Of a DNA stretch of 64,000 nt, positions 42,737 to 50,626 are shown piece by piece. Source of the DNA: DASWZN01 sp963841635 (GTDB lineage Bacteria > Acidobacteriota > Terriglobia > Bryobacterales > Bryobacteraceae). The stretch's first letter is position 1; the number at the start of each line of letters is the position of its first letter. Made by a program: the position numbers and the translations under genes. Under the pieces are notes generated by a model that did not search any database, was not told the origin of the DNA, and saw only the letters and a list, made by a program, of their open reading frames with translations. The stretch is from NCBI GenBank assembly GCA_963841635.1, contig CAWJDO010000003.1, forward strand, positions 248,001 through 312,000, written 5' to 3'.

Positions 42737-43565
42737 CTGGCTTTTCCCTCTGCTCCTCTTGTCGGCCACGGCCCTGCCCGCCGCCGAGGCGCCGTACTAC
42801 GTCACCTACAGCGCGCAGATGGAGGAGCCGGGCAACCTGGAGGTCGCTTTCGATCAGGTCGCGGGCAGCAACTTCCTCAGCTCGATCATGGAACTCGAGT
42901 GCGGTGTCAGGACCTGGTGGACCACCGAATTCTACCTGGACGGCCAGGCCACCGGCGGTCAGGGCGCGCTCTTCACCGGGTGGCGCATCGAGAACCGCTT
43001 CCGTCCGTGGATGGGCGAGCATCGCATCAACCCGGTCCTCTACGTCGAATTCGAAGACATCAACGGCGCGGACAAGAGTCTCAAGGAAGTGGTCGGGCAC
43101 GACGTGGCGGATGACCAACTCGAGCCCAACGACGAGGCGCGCCACGAGCACCAGCGCGAAATCGAGACCAAGCTGATCCTCTCCAGTAACGTCCGCGGCT
43201 GGGACATCTCGACGAACCTGATCGCCGAGAAGAACCTGGCCGCCGAGCCGTGGGAGTTCGGTTATGCTTTCGGCGTGAGCCGCCCGCTTGCCCTCGCGGT
43301 CACGCCGGCCCCGTGCACGTTTTGCCGCGAAAACCTCAGCGTCGGAGCCGAGATCTTCGGTGGACTCGGAACCTGGCGCCAGTTCGGCCTCACCGGAACT
43401 TCGCACTACTTGGGGCCGATCCTCGCCTGGCAGCTTCCGTCGGGCGCCCAGTTGATGGTCTCTCCCGCGTTCGGCCTGAACGGCAACAGCCACGGCCTTC
43501 TGGTCCGCTTCACGGTTTCCTACGAGATGGAACAGATCGGACGCCTGTTCCGGCGGCGCTCATGA
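42720..43565 (+). CDS. Exported protein, probable outer-membrane barrel
   Basis: 281 residues from a TTG at 42720, which lies in the palindrome; no ATG or GTG is available in frame nearby, so the start is uncertain. The N-terminus (LFPLLLLSATALPAAEA) is a signal peptide but lacks the usual basic residues. The mature part has alternating aromatic beta-strands (TTEFYLDGQATGGQGALFTGWRIENRFRP, INPVLYVEFED, WDISTNLIAEKNL, GLLVRFTVSYEME), as in small outer-membrane barrels. A CxxC lies in APCTFCREN. Its stop overlaps the cytochrome start by 4 bp. Confidence 0.6.
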   Translation: MQLSCNWLFPLLLLSATALPAAEAPYYVTYSAQMEEPGNLEVAFDQVAGSNFLSSIMELECGVRTWWTTEFYLDGQATGGQGALFTGWRIENRFRPWMGEHRINPVLYVEFEDINGADKSLKEVVGHDVADDQLEPNDEARHEHQREIETKLILSSNVRGWDISTNLIAEKNLAAEPWEFGYAFGVSRPLALAVTPAPCTFCRENLSVGAEIFGGLGTWRQFGLTGTSHYLGPILAWQLPSGAQLMVSPAFGLNGNSHGLLVRFTVSYEMEQIGRLFRRRS

Positions 43566-43864
43566 GGATGGCCCTGCTGCTTTGCGCCCTTCTGGCCGCC
43601 GGGAATCCTTACGAAGGGAAGCCGGACGCTGTACGCGCCGGCGCGAAACTCTACGCCCGCCACTGCGCCCAATGCCATGGCCCTACCGCCGAAGGACACG
43701 GCCGTACGCCCTCCCTACGGTCCCCGGCCGTTCAATCCACCTCGCCAGAGGAGATGTTTCACACCCTCACCAACGGCCGCATGGGCCACGGCATGCCCTC
43801 CTGGGCGCACCTTCCCGCGGAACGGCGCTGGCAGATCATCACCTACCTACGCTCCTTGAAGTAA
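43562..43864 (+). CDS. Small c-type cytochrome
   Basis: 100 residues. Short signal peptide, one heme site CAQCH (about residues 35-39), and a likely Met ligand in GRMGHGMPSW, then LPAERRWQIITYLRSLK, the closing helix of class I cytochrome c/cytochrome cbb3-CcoP-like domains. Coupled to the upstream barrel gene (ATGA overlap) and 24 bp before the VIT gene. Periplasmic electron carrier. Confidence 0.88.
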   Translation: MRMALLLCALLAAGNPYEGKPDAVRAGAKLYARHCAQCHGPTAEGHGRTPSLRSPAVQSTSPEEMFHTLTNGRMGHGMPSWAHLPAERRWQIITYLRSLK

Positions 43865-43888
43865 GCGGCTATCCTGTTTTCAAGAGCC

Positions 43889-44584
43889 ATGCCCCATACA
43901 CCTCATATCGAGAGCCATTTCACCGCGACTGAAACCGTGCGCGACGTCGTGATCGGGATGTCCGACGGCCTCACCGTCCCGTTCGCACTCGCCGCGGGCC
44001 TCTCCGGCGCGGTCGCATCCACCAAGCTGGTCGTCATCGCCGGCCTCGCCGAAATCGCCGCCGGCTCCATCGCCATGGGACTCGGCGGATACCTCGCCGC
44101 GCGCACCGACAGCGAGCACTACCACAACGAGGAGCAGCGTGAATACCGTGAGATCGTAGAGCTTCCCGACGTCGAGACGCGCGAAGTGGCCGAGGTGTTC
44201 GAGGGCTACGGCCTCACCCCGGAGCAGGCCGCACCGGTGGTGGCCGCCGTCTGCGCGGAACCCAAGCGCTGGGTGGATTTCATGATGCGCTACGAATTGG
44301 GCCTGGAAGCGCCCGATCCCGGCCGCGCGGTGCGCAGCGCCGCCGCCATCGCCATCTCCTACGTCATCGGGGGCATGATCCCGCTGTCGCCCTACATCGC
44401 CGCCAGCACCGTGGCGCAGGGTTTGTGGATCTCGGTGCTCGTGACGCTCATCGCCCTCTTCGTCTTCGGCTACGTGAAGGGCCGCCTCACCGGAATCCAC
44501 CCGTTCCGGGGCGGCATCCGCACTGTCGTCATCGGCGGCCTCGCCGCCGCCGTGGCTTTCGGCCTCGCGCGCGCGATAAGCTGA
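43889..44584 (+). CDS. VIT1/CCC1-family iron or manganese transporter
   Basis: 231 residues. The family signature RDVVIGMSDGLTVPFALAAGLSGA opens the first helix pair, followed by AGLAEIAAGSIAMGLGGYLAARTDSEHYHNEEQRE with the acidic metal-binding helix and EPKRWVDFMMRYELGL. Three more helices close the protein (about 145-165, 172-195, 205-228). VIT proteins export Fe2+ or Mn2+ from the cytoplasm. The pairing with a barrel and a cytochrome suggests iron handling or oxidation outside the cytoplasm, as inference. Confidence 0.9.
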   Translation: MPHTPHIESHFTATETVRDVVIGMSDGLTVPFALAAGLSGAVASTKLVVIAGLAEIAAGSIAMGLGGYLAARTDSEHYHNEEQREYREIVELPDVETREVAEVFEGYGLTPEQAAPVVAAVCAEPKRWVDFMMRYELGLEAPDPGRAVRSAAAIAISYVIGGMIPLSPYIAASTVAQGLWISVLVTLIALFVFGYVKGRLTGIHPFRGGIRTVVIGGLAAAVAFGLARAIS

Positions 44585-44596
44585 GCTATCCCTGGC

Positions 44597-47500
44597 TCAG
44601 TGTGCCACTACCCGGTAGTCCCGGAAGTCGACGCTGTCCTTTGTGCACCAGCCAGTCACGCGCGCGCAGCCTACCAGTTCGGCGTGCTGTGGAAGCAGGA
44701 ACGTCTTCGACCCTAGGGTGACGGAGTCGTAATCGAGCGCCAGCGTCAGAGTGTCGGCCGGAAACTCCTTCGGAATTTCCAATGCCCGAAACTCGACACG
44801 CAACGCCTGCGTGCTTCCCTTGTCGAACCAGATCTTCCCCGTGCGCGCGGGGCGAATCTCCTGCCCGCCCTCCGTTACCAACCAGTGGGAGTGCTCACCG
44901 TCAATCTGGTACTCGTAAATCACGGCTTGGCCCATCCTGGCGTCTCCCCGGTACTCGATCCGCGCGGCGCTCGCCAGCGAAAGGACGTCGTCCACCACGG
45001 TGCTGAACTGGCGGATCGTCCAGGAGTGGCTGGGTACGTTCTCCGGCTCGCCCTTCTCTCCATCGATGGTGACGTTCCGGTACGTTTCCTGCCCGTCCGT
45101 CCAGGCCAGCTCCGCCGACAGCGTATCGTGCAGGTTCCAATGCGCGTCCCCGCGCTTGTGGCGCATCAGCCGCGTGACCGTTTCGACGCACGTGAAGTCC
45201 GGCGGCGTTGCGCTCAATTCGGTGGCCACGGCGCGCGCCGCATCGAGGAACGCCCGATGCGGGTCCTGTTCGCCCGCAACGGCCTTCACAGCGGGCCCGG
45301 CTACCGGCGCAACTGTTTCCGACGCTTTCTCCGGCTCGATGCTGACGCTCACCGCCCGAAACTCCTCGTCGCCTGTCTCCTCCGATTGCACCTCGACGAA
45401 CTTTCCGACGTCGATACCCTGGAACCCCGTCGCTCTGCCGCCCTCCAGAAACCGGGTGCTCTCCCTTACCAGCATGGTTACGTCGCGGCGATCGCCCGTC
45501 TCGACCACGAACCGGTTCTCTCCCTTGCGTACGACCTTGCCGGTCGTACGGACGAGATCGTTGCCGCTTGTGAATTGGCCGGGGCCCCGCAGCTTGACGG
45601 CGGCTTGAAGGGTCCCTCCTCTCCCGAACAGCCCCAACTCGCCCAGGACGCGCTCGGCTACGTAGCGGTCCCCGAATACATCCATCGTCCGGGTCTTGCC
45701 CCCGAGGATCTGACCCGTGCGTAGATCGAGCGCCTGGGTTGCCTGCGACACCTCGGCAGCCTGACCGGCAGCAGCCTCGAAAGAACCGATCAGAACGAAA
45801 GCCGGGTCCGCCGCCCGCGAGAGCGTGCCGTCCGGCACCTCCAACTCCGAGAGCACCTTCCCCGAAGGGAACTCCACAACCGGATCGAGCTTCCGCGGGT
45901 TCCAGACTCCACGGTGAGCGCCCGACATCAGGACGCGGTCCGGAGCGATGAAAGCGAAGCCCGTATAGCGCAGTTCCTTGAGGGCGCCGGTCAGCTTCAT
46001 CACCGTTCGCTCGCGCAGGTCGAACGCCGCCGGCACGCCGTCCGCCGCGTCGGGCGAGACGATCACGAAGCGCGAGTCGGGAGAGAACTCGATCTGGGCG
46101 GACCCGGCGTCGCCCCAACGGTTCAGCCTGCCGGAAGCGTCGGCGCTCTCAAACCGCCGGCCAAACTTGGCCTTCTCGAAGACCGTTTCGCCGGATGCGA
46201 CGTCGTAAACGTGCAGCGCGCCGTCAAAGTCGACGCACGCCAGGACTCGCACGTCCGGGGACAGCTCCTGGCTCCGGCATGGCCCCGATTTGATCTCGGT
46301 GGAGCTTGCCTGACCTCGCTCTCGAATACTCCATCGCTCCACGCGTGCCGCGAGGCTGACGTAGTCGAGCCTCTGCGCGTCCGCGTGCGATGCCGAGCCG
46401 ATGAACACGACCTCGCGCGAATCCGGTGTGAACTGGGCCTTGCCGGCGTGCTCGGCGGGAATCCGGAACAGCTCCCCGAACGGTTCCAGGGTCAACACCT
46501 CCACCCGGAACTCGTCCTGAGCGAGGACGTAACGCCCGTCGGGGCTGAACCTCACCAGGCTGAGGTTTCCACCGCGCGCTGGCTGCACGAGTAACGCCAC
46601 CGGTTTGACCGGCGTGGGCGCCGCCTCCAACGAAGTCTCCGGCGGGGCCGATGCCGTCTCCGCAGGACACCCCGGTACAGCCGGCGAGGCGCTCCCGCCC
46701 GCCGTGAGCGGCTCCTTCGGCGGCGCGGAAGGCTGCGCGGCCGCCGCCCCCACGCCCATCGGCGGCGCACCAAACTGCAGCGTCGAATTGGCCACAAACT
46801 TCTGGTAGTCGGAGAACTCCAGTTCGTTCAGGTAGTGCAACACCCAGCCGTGGTATCGCGCAGACGAACTGCTCGCCGTCGACGCGATCACACTTCTCAG
46901 CGGGCACAGGTGCGATTTCCCGCCGATATCGACGAAACCGTACTCGACCGCAGTGTCGGTCCGCATGGTGGGGAAATCAGCCGGCGGCTTCGCCTTTCGC
47001 GTGATCCGCAGGATCGCCCCGCTGTCGGCATCCACGAACAGCTCGCCTTCGTAAGCGGTCCGCGCTTCTCGAGGAACGCGGAAGCGGCCGTAGGTCCTGC
47101 AGCACCAGACAATCGTGTATCGCGAATGGACGCTGTCCACCACGTAACTGAAGACGGCCACCCGCTTCCCATTCAGGACCTCCCAATGGCTCCACGCCGT
47201 TTTCGTTTCACTGTCAGGCGCAAAGAGCGCGCCGATAATGCTGCCGAATTCGCCGTAACTCGTCAAGCCCTCCGGGATGGGGCCACACGTCGGCCGGTCC
47301 ACAAATTGAGGCGCGTCCGATTCCTTGCCATGACTGAACGTCAGCTCGCTCGAGGTGGTGTCGCGCGGCCGAAGCTTCCGGTAAATGGGAGGGGAAAGCG
47401 GCTGAAAAATGTCGTCGTACCGGTGGGTCTTCCTTTTGCAGACGAAATCCGGAAGAGTGAGGATATAACTCAAGGTGTATTCGCGTGTCTTTTCCAGAAG

Positions 47501-47812
47501 CGCCTCCTGCTCTTCGGGCTGCAGGGGACTGTCGCGCGGCACCAGTTCCGCGGGCGGCGCCAGGAACACGCTATCATCCGCAAGCACCCGCAGCACCTCG
47601 GCCGTCCTGGGCCCCGGGTCGGCCGGCAAGCCGCCGCCGCTAAAGCGCTCCGTCAGTTCAATGCGCGCGAGTTTCTCGGCGAGCTTTTCGTCCGAATCGC
47701 CGGCCCGGCGGGCGGACGTAACCAGGTCCCGAAGTTCCGCGACCGTGACGTGCGTGCCGGCCACCGACGGTGAGACGGTCCAAATCAGCAGACAAAAGAT
47801 CAGTCTCCGCAT
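44597..47812 (-). CDS. Large secreted acidobacterial protein with duplicated domain and WD40-like centre
   Basis: 1071 residues, signal peptide about 1-18. Residues about 110-345 (YTLSYILTLPDFVCKRKTHRY to FGAPP) and 855-1070 (ATPPDFTCVETVTRLM to DFRDYRVVAH) are two copies of the same beta-rich domain. Each has a DF pair and Cys near the start, a GxIWFD/GxLFVDADSG segment and a Cys-containing end. Between them lie a Pro-rich linker and a WD40/TolB-like propeller (VRFSPDGRYVLAQDEF, AQFTPDSREVVFIGS, IEFSPDSRFVIVSPDA), then an OB-like segment. I find no catalytic motif. The repeated domain is related to the secreted protein at 15418-16251. Confidence 0.7.
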   Translation of the reverse strand: MRRLIFCLLIWTVSPSVAGTHVTVAELRDLVTSARRAGDSDEKLAEKLARIELTERFSGGGLPADPGPRTAEVLRVLADDSVFLAPPAELVPRDSPLQPEEQEALLEKTREYTLSYILTLPDFVCKRKTHRYDDIFQPLSPPIYRKLRPRDTTSSELTFSHGKESDAPQFVDRPTCGPIPEGLTSYGEFGSIIGALFAPDSETKTAWSHWEVLNGKRVAVFSYVVDSVHSRYTIVWCCRTYGRFRVPREARTAYEGELFVDADSGAILRITRKAKPPADFPTMRTDTAVEYGFVDIGGKSHLCPLRSVIASTASSSSARYHGWVLHYLNELEFSDYQKFVANSTLQFGAPPMGVGAAAAQPSAPPKEPLTAGGSASPAVPGCPAETASAPPETSLEAAPTPVKPVALLVQPARGGNLSLVRFSPDGRYVLAQDEFRVEVLTLEPFGELFRIPAEHAGKAQFTPDSREVVFIGSASHADAQRLDYVSLAARVERWSIRERGQASSTEIKSGPCRSQELSPDVRVLACVDFDGALHVYDVASGETVFEKAKFGRRFESADASGRLNRWGDAGSAQIEFSPDSRFVIVSPDAADGVPAAFDLRERTVMKLTGALKELRYTGFAFIAPDRVLMSGAHRGVWNPRKLDPVVEFPSGKVLSELEVPDGTLSRAADPAFVLIGSFEAAAGQAAEVSQATQALDLRTGQILGGKTRTMDVFGDRYVAERVLGELGLFGRGGTLQAAVKLRGPGQFTSGNDLVRTTGKVVRKGENRFVVETGDRRDVTMLVRESTRFLEGGRATGFQGIDVGKFVEVQSEETGDEEFRAVSVSIEPEKASETVAPVAGPAVKAVAGEQDPHRAFLDAARAVATELSATPPDFTCVETVTRLMRHKRGDAHWNLHDTLSAELAWTDGQETYRNVTIDGEKGEPENVPSHSWTIRQFSTVVDDVLSLASAARIEYRGDARMGQAVIYEYQIDGEHSHWLVTEGGQEIRPARTGKIWFDKGSTQALRVEFRALEIPKEFPADTLTLALDYDSVTLGSKTFLLPQHAELVGCARVTGWCTKDSVDFRDYRVVAH

Positions 47813-47897
47813 CGAATCTCGCCGTTCGTATGGGCGCTGCCGCCGGCAATAATGTTACACCATATCCGGCCCCGCGCATCTGTGCTAACAAGGATGA

Positions 47898-48845
47898 GTG
47901 ACCCTTCCTGACCTCGCTGCGCTCGAATCCGCGGCGGAACTTGTCTATCGAGTCATGCCGCCGACTCCCCAGATCCGCTGGCCGCTCTTGTGTGCCCGCG
48001 CGGGCGCCGAGGTATGGGTCAAGCACGAGAACCACACTCCCACCGGAGCTTTCAAAGTACGCGGCGGAATCCTCTACATGGACCAACTCCGTCGCCGCGA
48101 ACCGGGCGTCACTGGCGTGGCCGCGGCCACTCGCGGCAATCACGGCCAGAGCGTGGCCTTCGCCGCCACCCGCGCCGGCTTGCGAGCGGTCATCGTCGTC
48201 CCCTATGGCAATAGCCCGGAGAAGAACGCCGCCATGCGAGCCTTCGGCGCGGAGTTAATCGAGCACGGCGCGGATTTTCAGGAAGCCTACGAGTACCTGG
48301 CCACGCTGGCCAAGGCCGAGGACCTGCATCTGGTCCGGTCGTTCGATCCTGCCCTCGTCGCCGGGGTGGGGACCTATGCTCTCGAGCTGCTCCGAGCGGT
48401 GCCCTCGCTCGAAACCGTCTACGTCCCCGTGGGAATGGGCTCAGGCATCTGCGGCACGATCGCCGCGCGCAACGCGCTCGGCCTCAAGACCGAGATCGTC
48501 GGCGTGGTCGCCTCGGGCGCGCCAGCCTATGCGCTCTCGTTCAACGCTCGCCGCGTCGTCACCGCGCCGGCGGACACGATGGCCGACGGACTCGCCTGCC
48601 GCGTCCCCGATCCGGAGGCGCTCGAGATCATGCTTGGAGGCGCATCCCGCATCGTCACCGCCGACGACGCGGAGATCGAGGCGGCCATGCGCCACCTGTT
48701 CTCCGATACCCACAGCGCGGCGGAAGGCGCGGGCGCAGCCTCGCTCGCGGCTCTCCTCAAGGAACGCTCAGGACGCCGGGCCGCAGTGATCCTCACCGGC
48801 GCCAACGTCGACAGCGACGTCTTTGCGCGCGTTCTGAGTGCGTGA
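47898..48845 (+). CDS. Threonine/serine dehydratase (fold-type II PLP enzyme)
   Basis: 315 residues from a GTG at 47898 with AAGGA just upstream; divergent from the 1071-residue gene. PLP lysine is in HTPTGAFKVRGG. The glycine-rich phosphate site is VPVGMGSGICG, and the AATRGNHGQSVAFAA loop binds substrate. No C-terminal ACT regulatory domain, so it is the short catabolic or serine-racemase-like form. It deaminates threonine or serine to the 2-oxoacid. Confidence 0.87.
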   Translation: MTLPDLAALESAAELVYRVMPPTPQIRWPLLCARAGAEVWVKHENHTPTGAFKVRGGILYMDQLRRREPGVTGVAAATRGNHGQSVAFAATRAGLRAVIVVPYGNSPEKNAAMRAFGAELIEHGADFQEAYEYLATLAKAEDLHLVRSFDPALVAGVGTYALELLRAVPSLETVYVPVGMGSGICGTIAARNALGLKTEIVGVVASGAPAYALSFNARRVVTAPADTMADGLACRVPDPEALEIMLGGASRIVTADDAEIEAAMRHLFSDTHSAAEGAGAASLAALLKERSGRRAAVILTGANVDSDVFARVLSA

Positions 48846-49289
48846 TTACGTCGCCGCGGACACCAGTGCTCGCGGCCGGCAGGAAGCCTTCAGCGTTCGG
48901 GCGTCTCGCGCGCTACGCCTGGAAAGGCTGATCACGCGGCGCACCTCGTCGGGATCCAGCGGCTTCGTCAGCAGGTCGAAGGCGCCGGCTTCGAGCACGT
49001 CTTTCCAGAGCGCGTCATCCGCCCAGCGCGTCGTGACGACCACCGGAGGCGCCACCTGCATGGCCGAGACTTCTTCGAGCAGATCACGCCAGCCGAGCCC
49101 GCCAGGGAATGAGCGCTCCGTGAGGATGACGCTTACCGGGGTTTGGTGCAGGAGCTTCCAGGCTTCCGCACAACTGGACACGCAGAAAAGACGCCAGACG
49201 GACTGGCCCAGGATGCTCGCCAGATACTCGTGGTCGCGCCGCGACGGGCTGACCGAGAGGACCGTGATCGCCGGCAGGTGGTTCGCCAT
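48846..49289 (-). CDS. Atypical (pseudo-)receiver domain protein
   Basis: 147 residues from the ATG at 49287-49289. It has a receiver fold: first strand AITVLSVSPS, the fourth-strand Thr in VVVTTRW and the Lys in FDLLTKPLD. The acidic pair after strand 1 is missing and the phospho-acceptor Asp is replaced by Glu58 (LTERSFPGG, four residues before the conserved Pro). Glu can mimic phospho-Asp, so the protein may be locked on. No output domain. It converges with the dehydratase gene, touching end to end. Confidence 0.72.
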   Translation of the reverse strand: MANHLPAITVLSVSPSRRDHEYLASILGQSVWRLFCVSSCAEAWKLLHQTPVSVILTERSFPGGLGWRDLLEEVSAMQVAPPVVVTTRWADDALWKDVLEAGAFDLLTKPLDPDEVRRVISLSRRSARDARTLKASCRPRALVSAAT

Positions 49290-49347
49290 GTCCCAGCGTA
49301 GCGGTCGGCCCGTTACACGATGATGACGGTCCCGTGAAATGTCGGCG

Positions 49348-50565
49348 TCAACGAGACAGCCGCGCGCACTCCCTGGCGATTTGCCAGTCCTCCTGGGTTC
49401 GTATGACGAGCACCCGCACTGCGGAGTCCGCGGCCGCGATGTCGATGTCGGGCTGGCAGGCGGCGTTGGCGGCCGCATCGATCTTCACTCCCAGGAACGC
49501 AAGTTTCTTCGCGACGACGGACCGCACCCGCGCCGAATTCTCGCCGATTCCAGCGGTGAACACCAGCACGTCGATGCCGCCCAGGACGGCCGTCATCGCG
49601 CCGATCGACTCGACCAGCCGGTGCACGAATACATCGAAGGCCAGCCTAGCCCGCGTGTTCCCTACCTCGATCGCCTGCTCCACGTCGCGCATGTCGCTCG
49701 AGACACCGGACAGTCCTTTAAGGCCAGACTTGCGGTTCAGCAGGTCGTCCACCTGGTCCGGTGTGAAGTCGCGGTGATTTAGCAGGAAGACGAGGATGCC
49801 GGGATCGATGGAGCCCGACCGCGAGCCCATCATCAGGCCGTCGAGCGGAGTGAAGCCCATGGTGGTGTCGATGCTGCGCCCGCCCTTCACCGCCGCCAGC
49901 GAGCAGCCGTTGCCGAGATGGCAGGTCACCATGCGCAGCGACGCGGGATCGCGACCCAGCATCTCCGCGGCTCGCCCGGAGACGTACTGGTGGCTGATGC
50001 CGTGAAAGCCGTAGCGGCGTATACCGCGCTCGATCCACTCGTAGGGGCCGGGATACACATAGGCCTCCGGCTCGAGCGTGGCGTGGAAGGCCGTGTCGAA
50101 GACCGCGAATTGCGGCACGCGATCGCCGAAGACGCGCTCCGTTGCCTCGATTCCGTCGAGTTCGAGCGCGTTGTGGACCGGCGCGAACTCCGCCATCCGC
50201 GCAATGGCCTCGCGCACCTCGGCCGAAATGCGAGTGCTTTCACGCAACGCCTTTCCGCCGTGTACGACGCGATGCCCGACCGCGTCCACCGCCTCAGGCC
50301 CGGCGATCGCGGCCGCGGCGCCGGACCACAGCGCCTCCAGCACCTTGCCGAACACGTCCGCGGGTTCGCGGATCGCCTGCTTGCTTTCGACGTTGGCGCC
50401 GCTCGCGTTGCGGATTCGAAGCTCGGCCTGGGTGGCTTCCCGGCTCCAGTCCGCACGCGCTTCCCACGCCGGCGCCGGCGCGTCGGCGGGCAAGGACGCG
50501 GCATCGACATCGAATAGTTGAGCTTTGAGGGTGCTCGAACCTCCGTTGAGAACCAGGATTCTCAT
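49348..50565 (-). CDS. ackA: Acetate kinase
   Basis: 405 residues. All acetokinase motifs are present: ILVLNGGSSTLKAQLF, GHRVVHGG, FAVFDTAFHATL, RRYGFHGISH, CHLGNGCSLAAVKGGRSID, DGLMMGSRSGSIDP and VFTAGIGENSARVRS. It converts acetyl phosphate plus ADP to acetate plus ATP. It is 61 bp downstream of phosphoketolase, which makes acetyl phosphate, so the pair forms an ATP-yielding shunt and probably one transcript. Confidence 0.95.
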   Translation of the reverse strand: MRILVLNGGSSTLKAQLFDVDAASLPADAPAPAWEARADWSREATQAELRIRNASGANVESKQAIREPADVFGKVLEALWSGAAAAIAGPEAVDAVGHRVVHGGKALRESTRISAEVREAIARMAEFAPVHNALELDGIEATERVFGDRVPQFAVFDTAFHATLEPEAYVYPGPYEWIERGIRRYGFHGISHQYVSGRAAEMLGRDPASLRMVTCHLGNGCSLAAVKGGRSIDTTMGFTPLDGLMMGSRSGSIDPGILVFLLNHRDFTPDQVDDLLNRKSGLKGLSGVSSDMRDVEQAIEVGNTRARLAFDVFVHRLVESIGAMTAVLGGIDVLVFTAGIGENSARVRSVVAKKLAFLGVKIDAAANAACQPDIDIAAADSAVRVLVIRTQEDWQIARECARLSR

Positions 50566-50626
50566 GATAAGTTGCCCGCCGACCAGCGGGTCTGGAGACC
50601 CGCTGCAGGTGTGGACAGCTGCCCCA

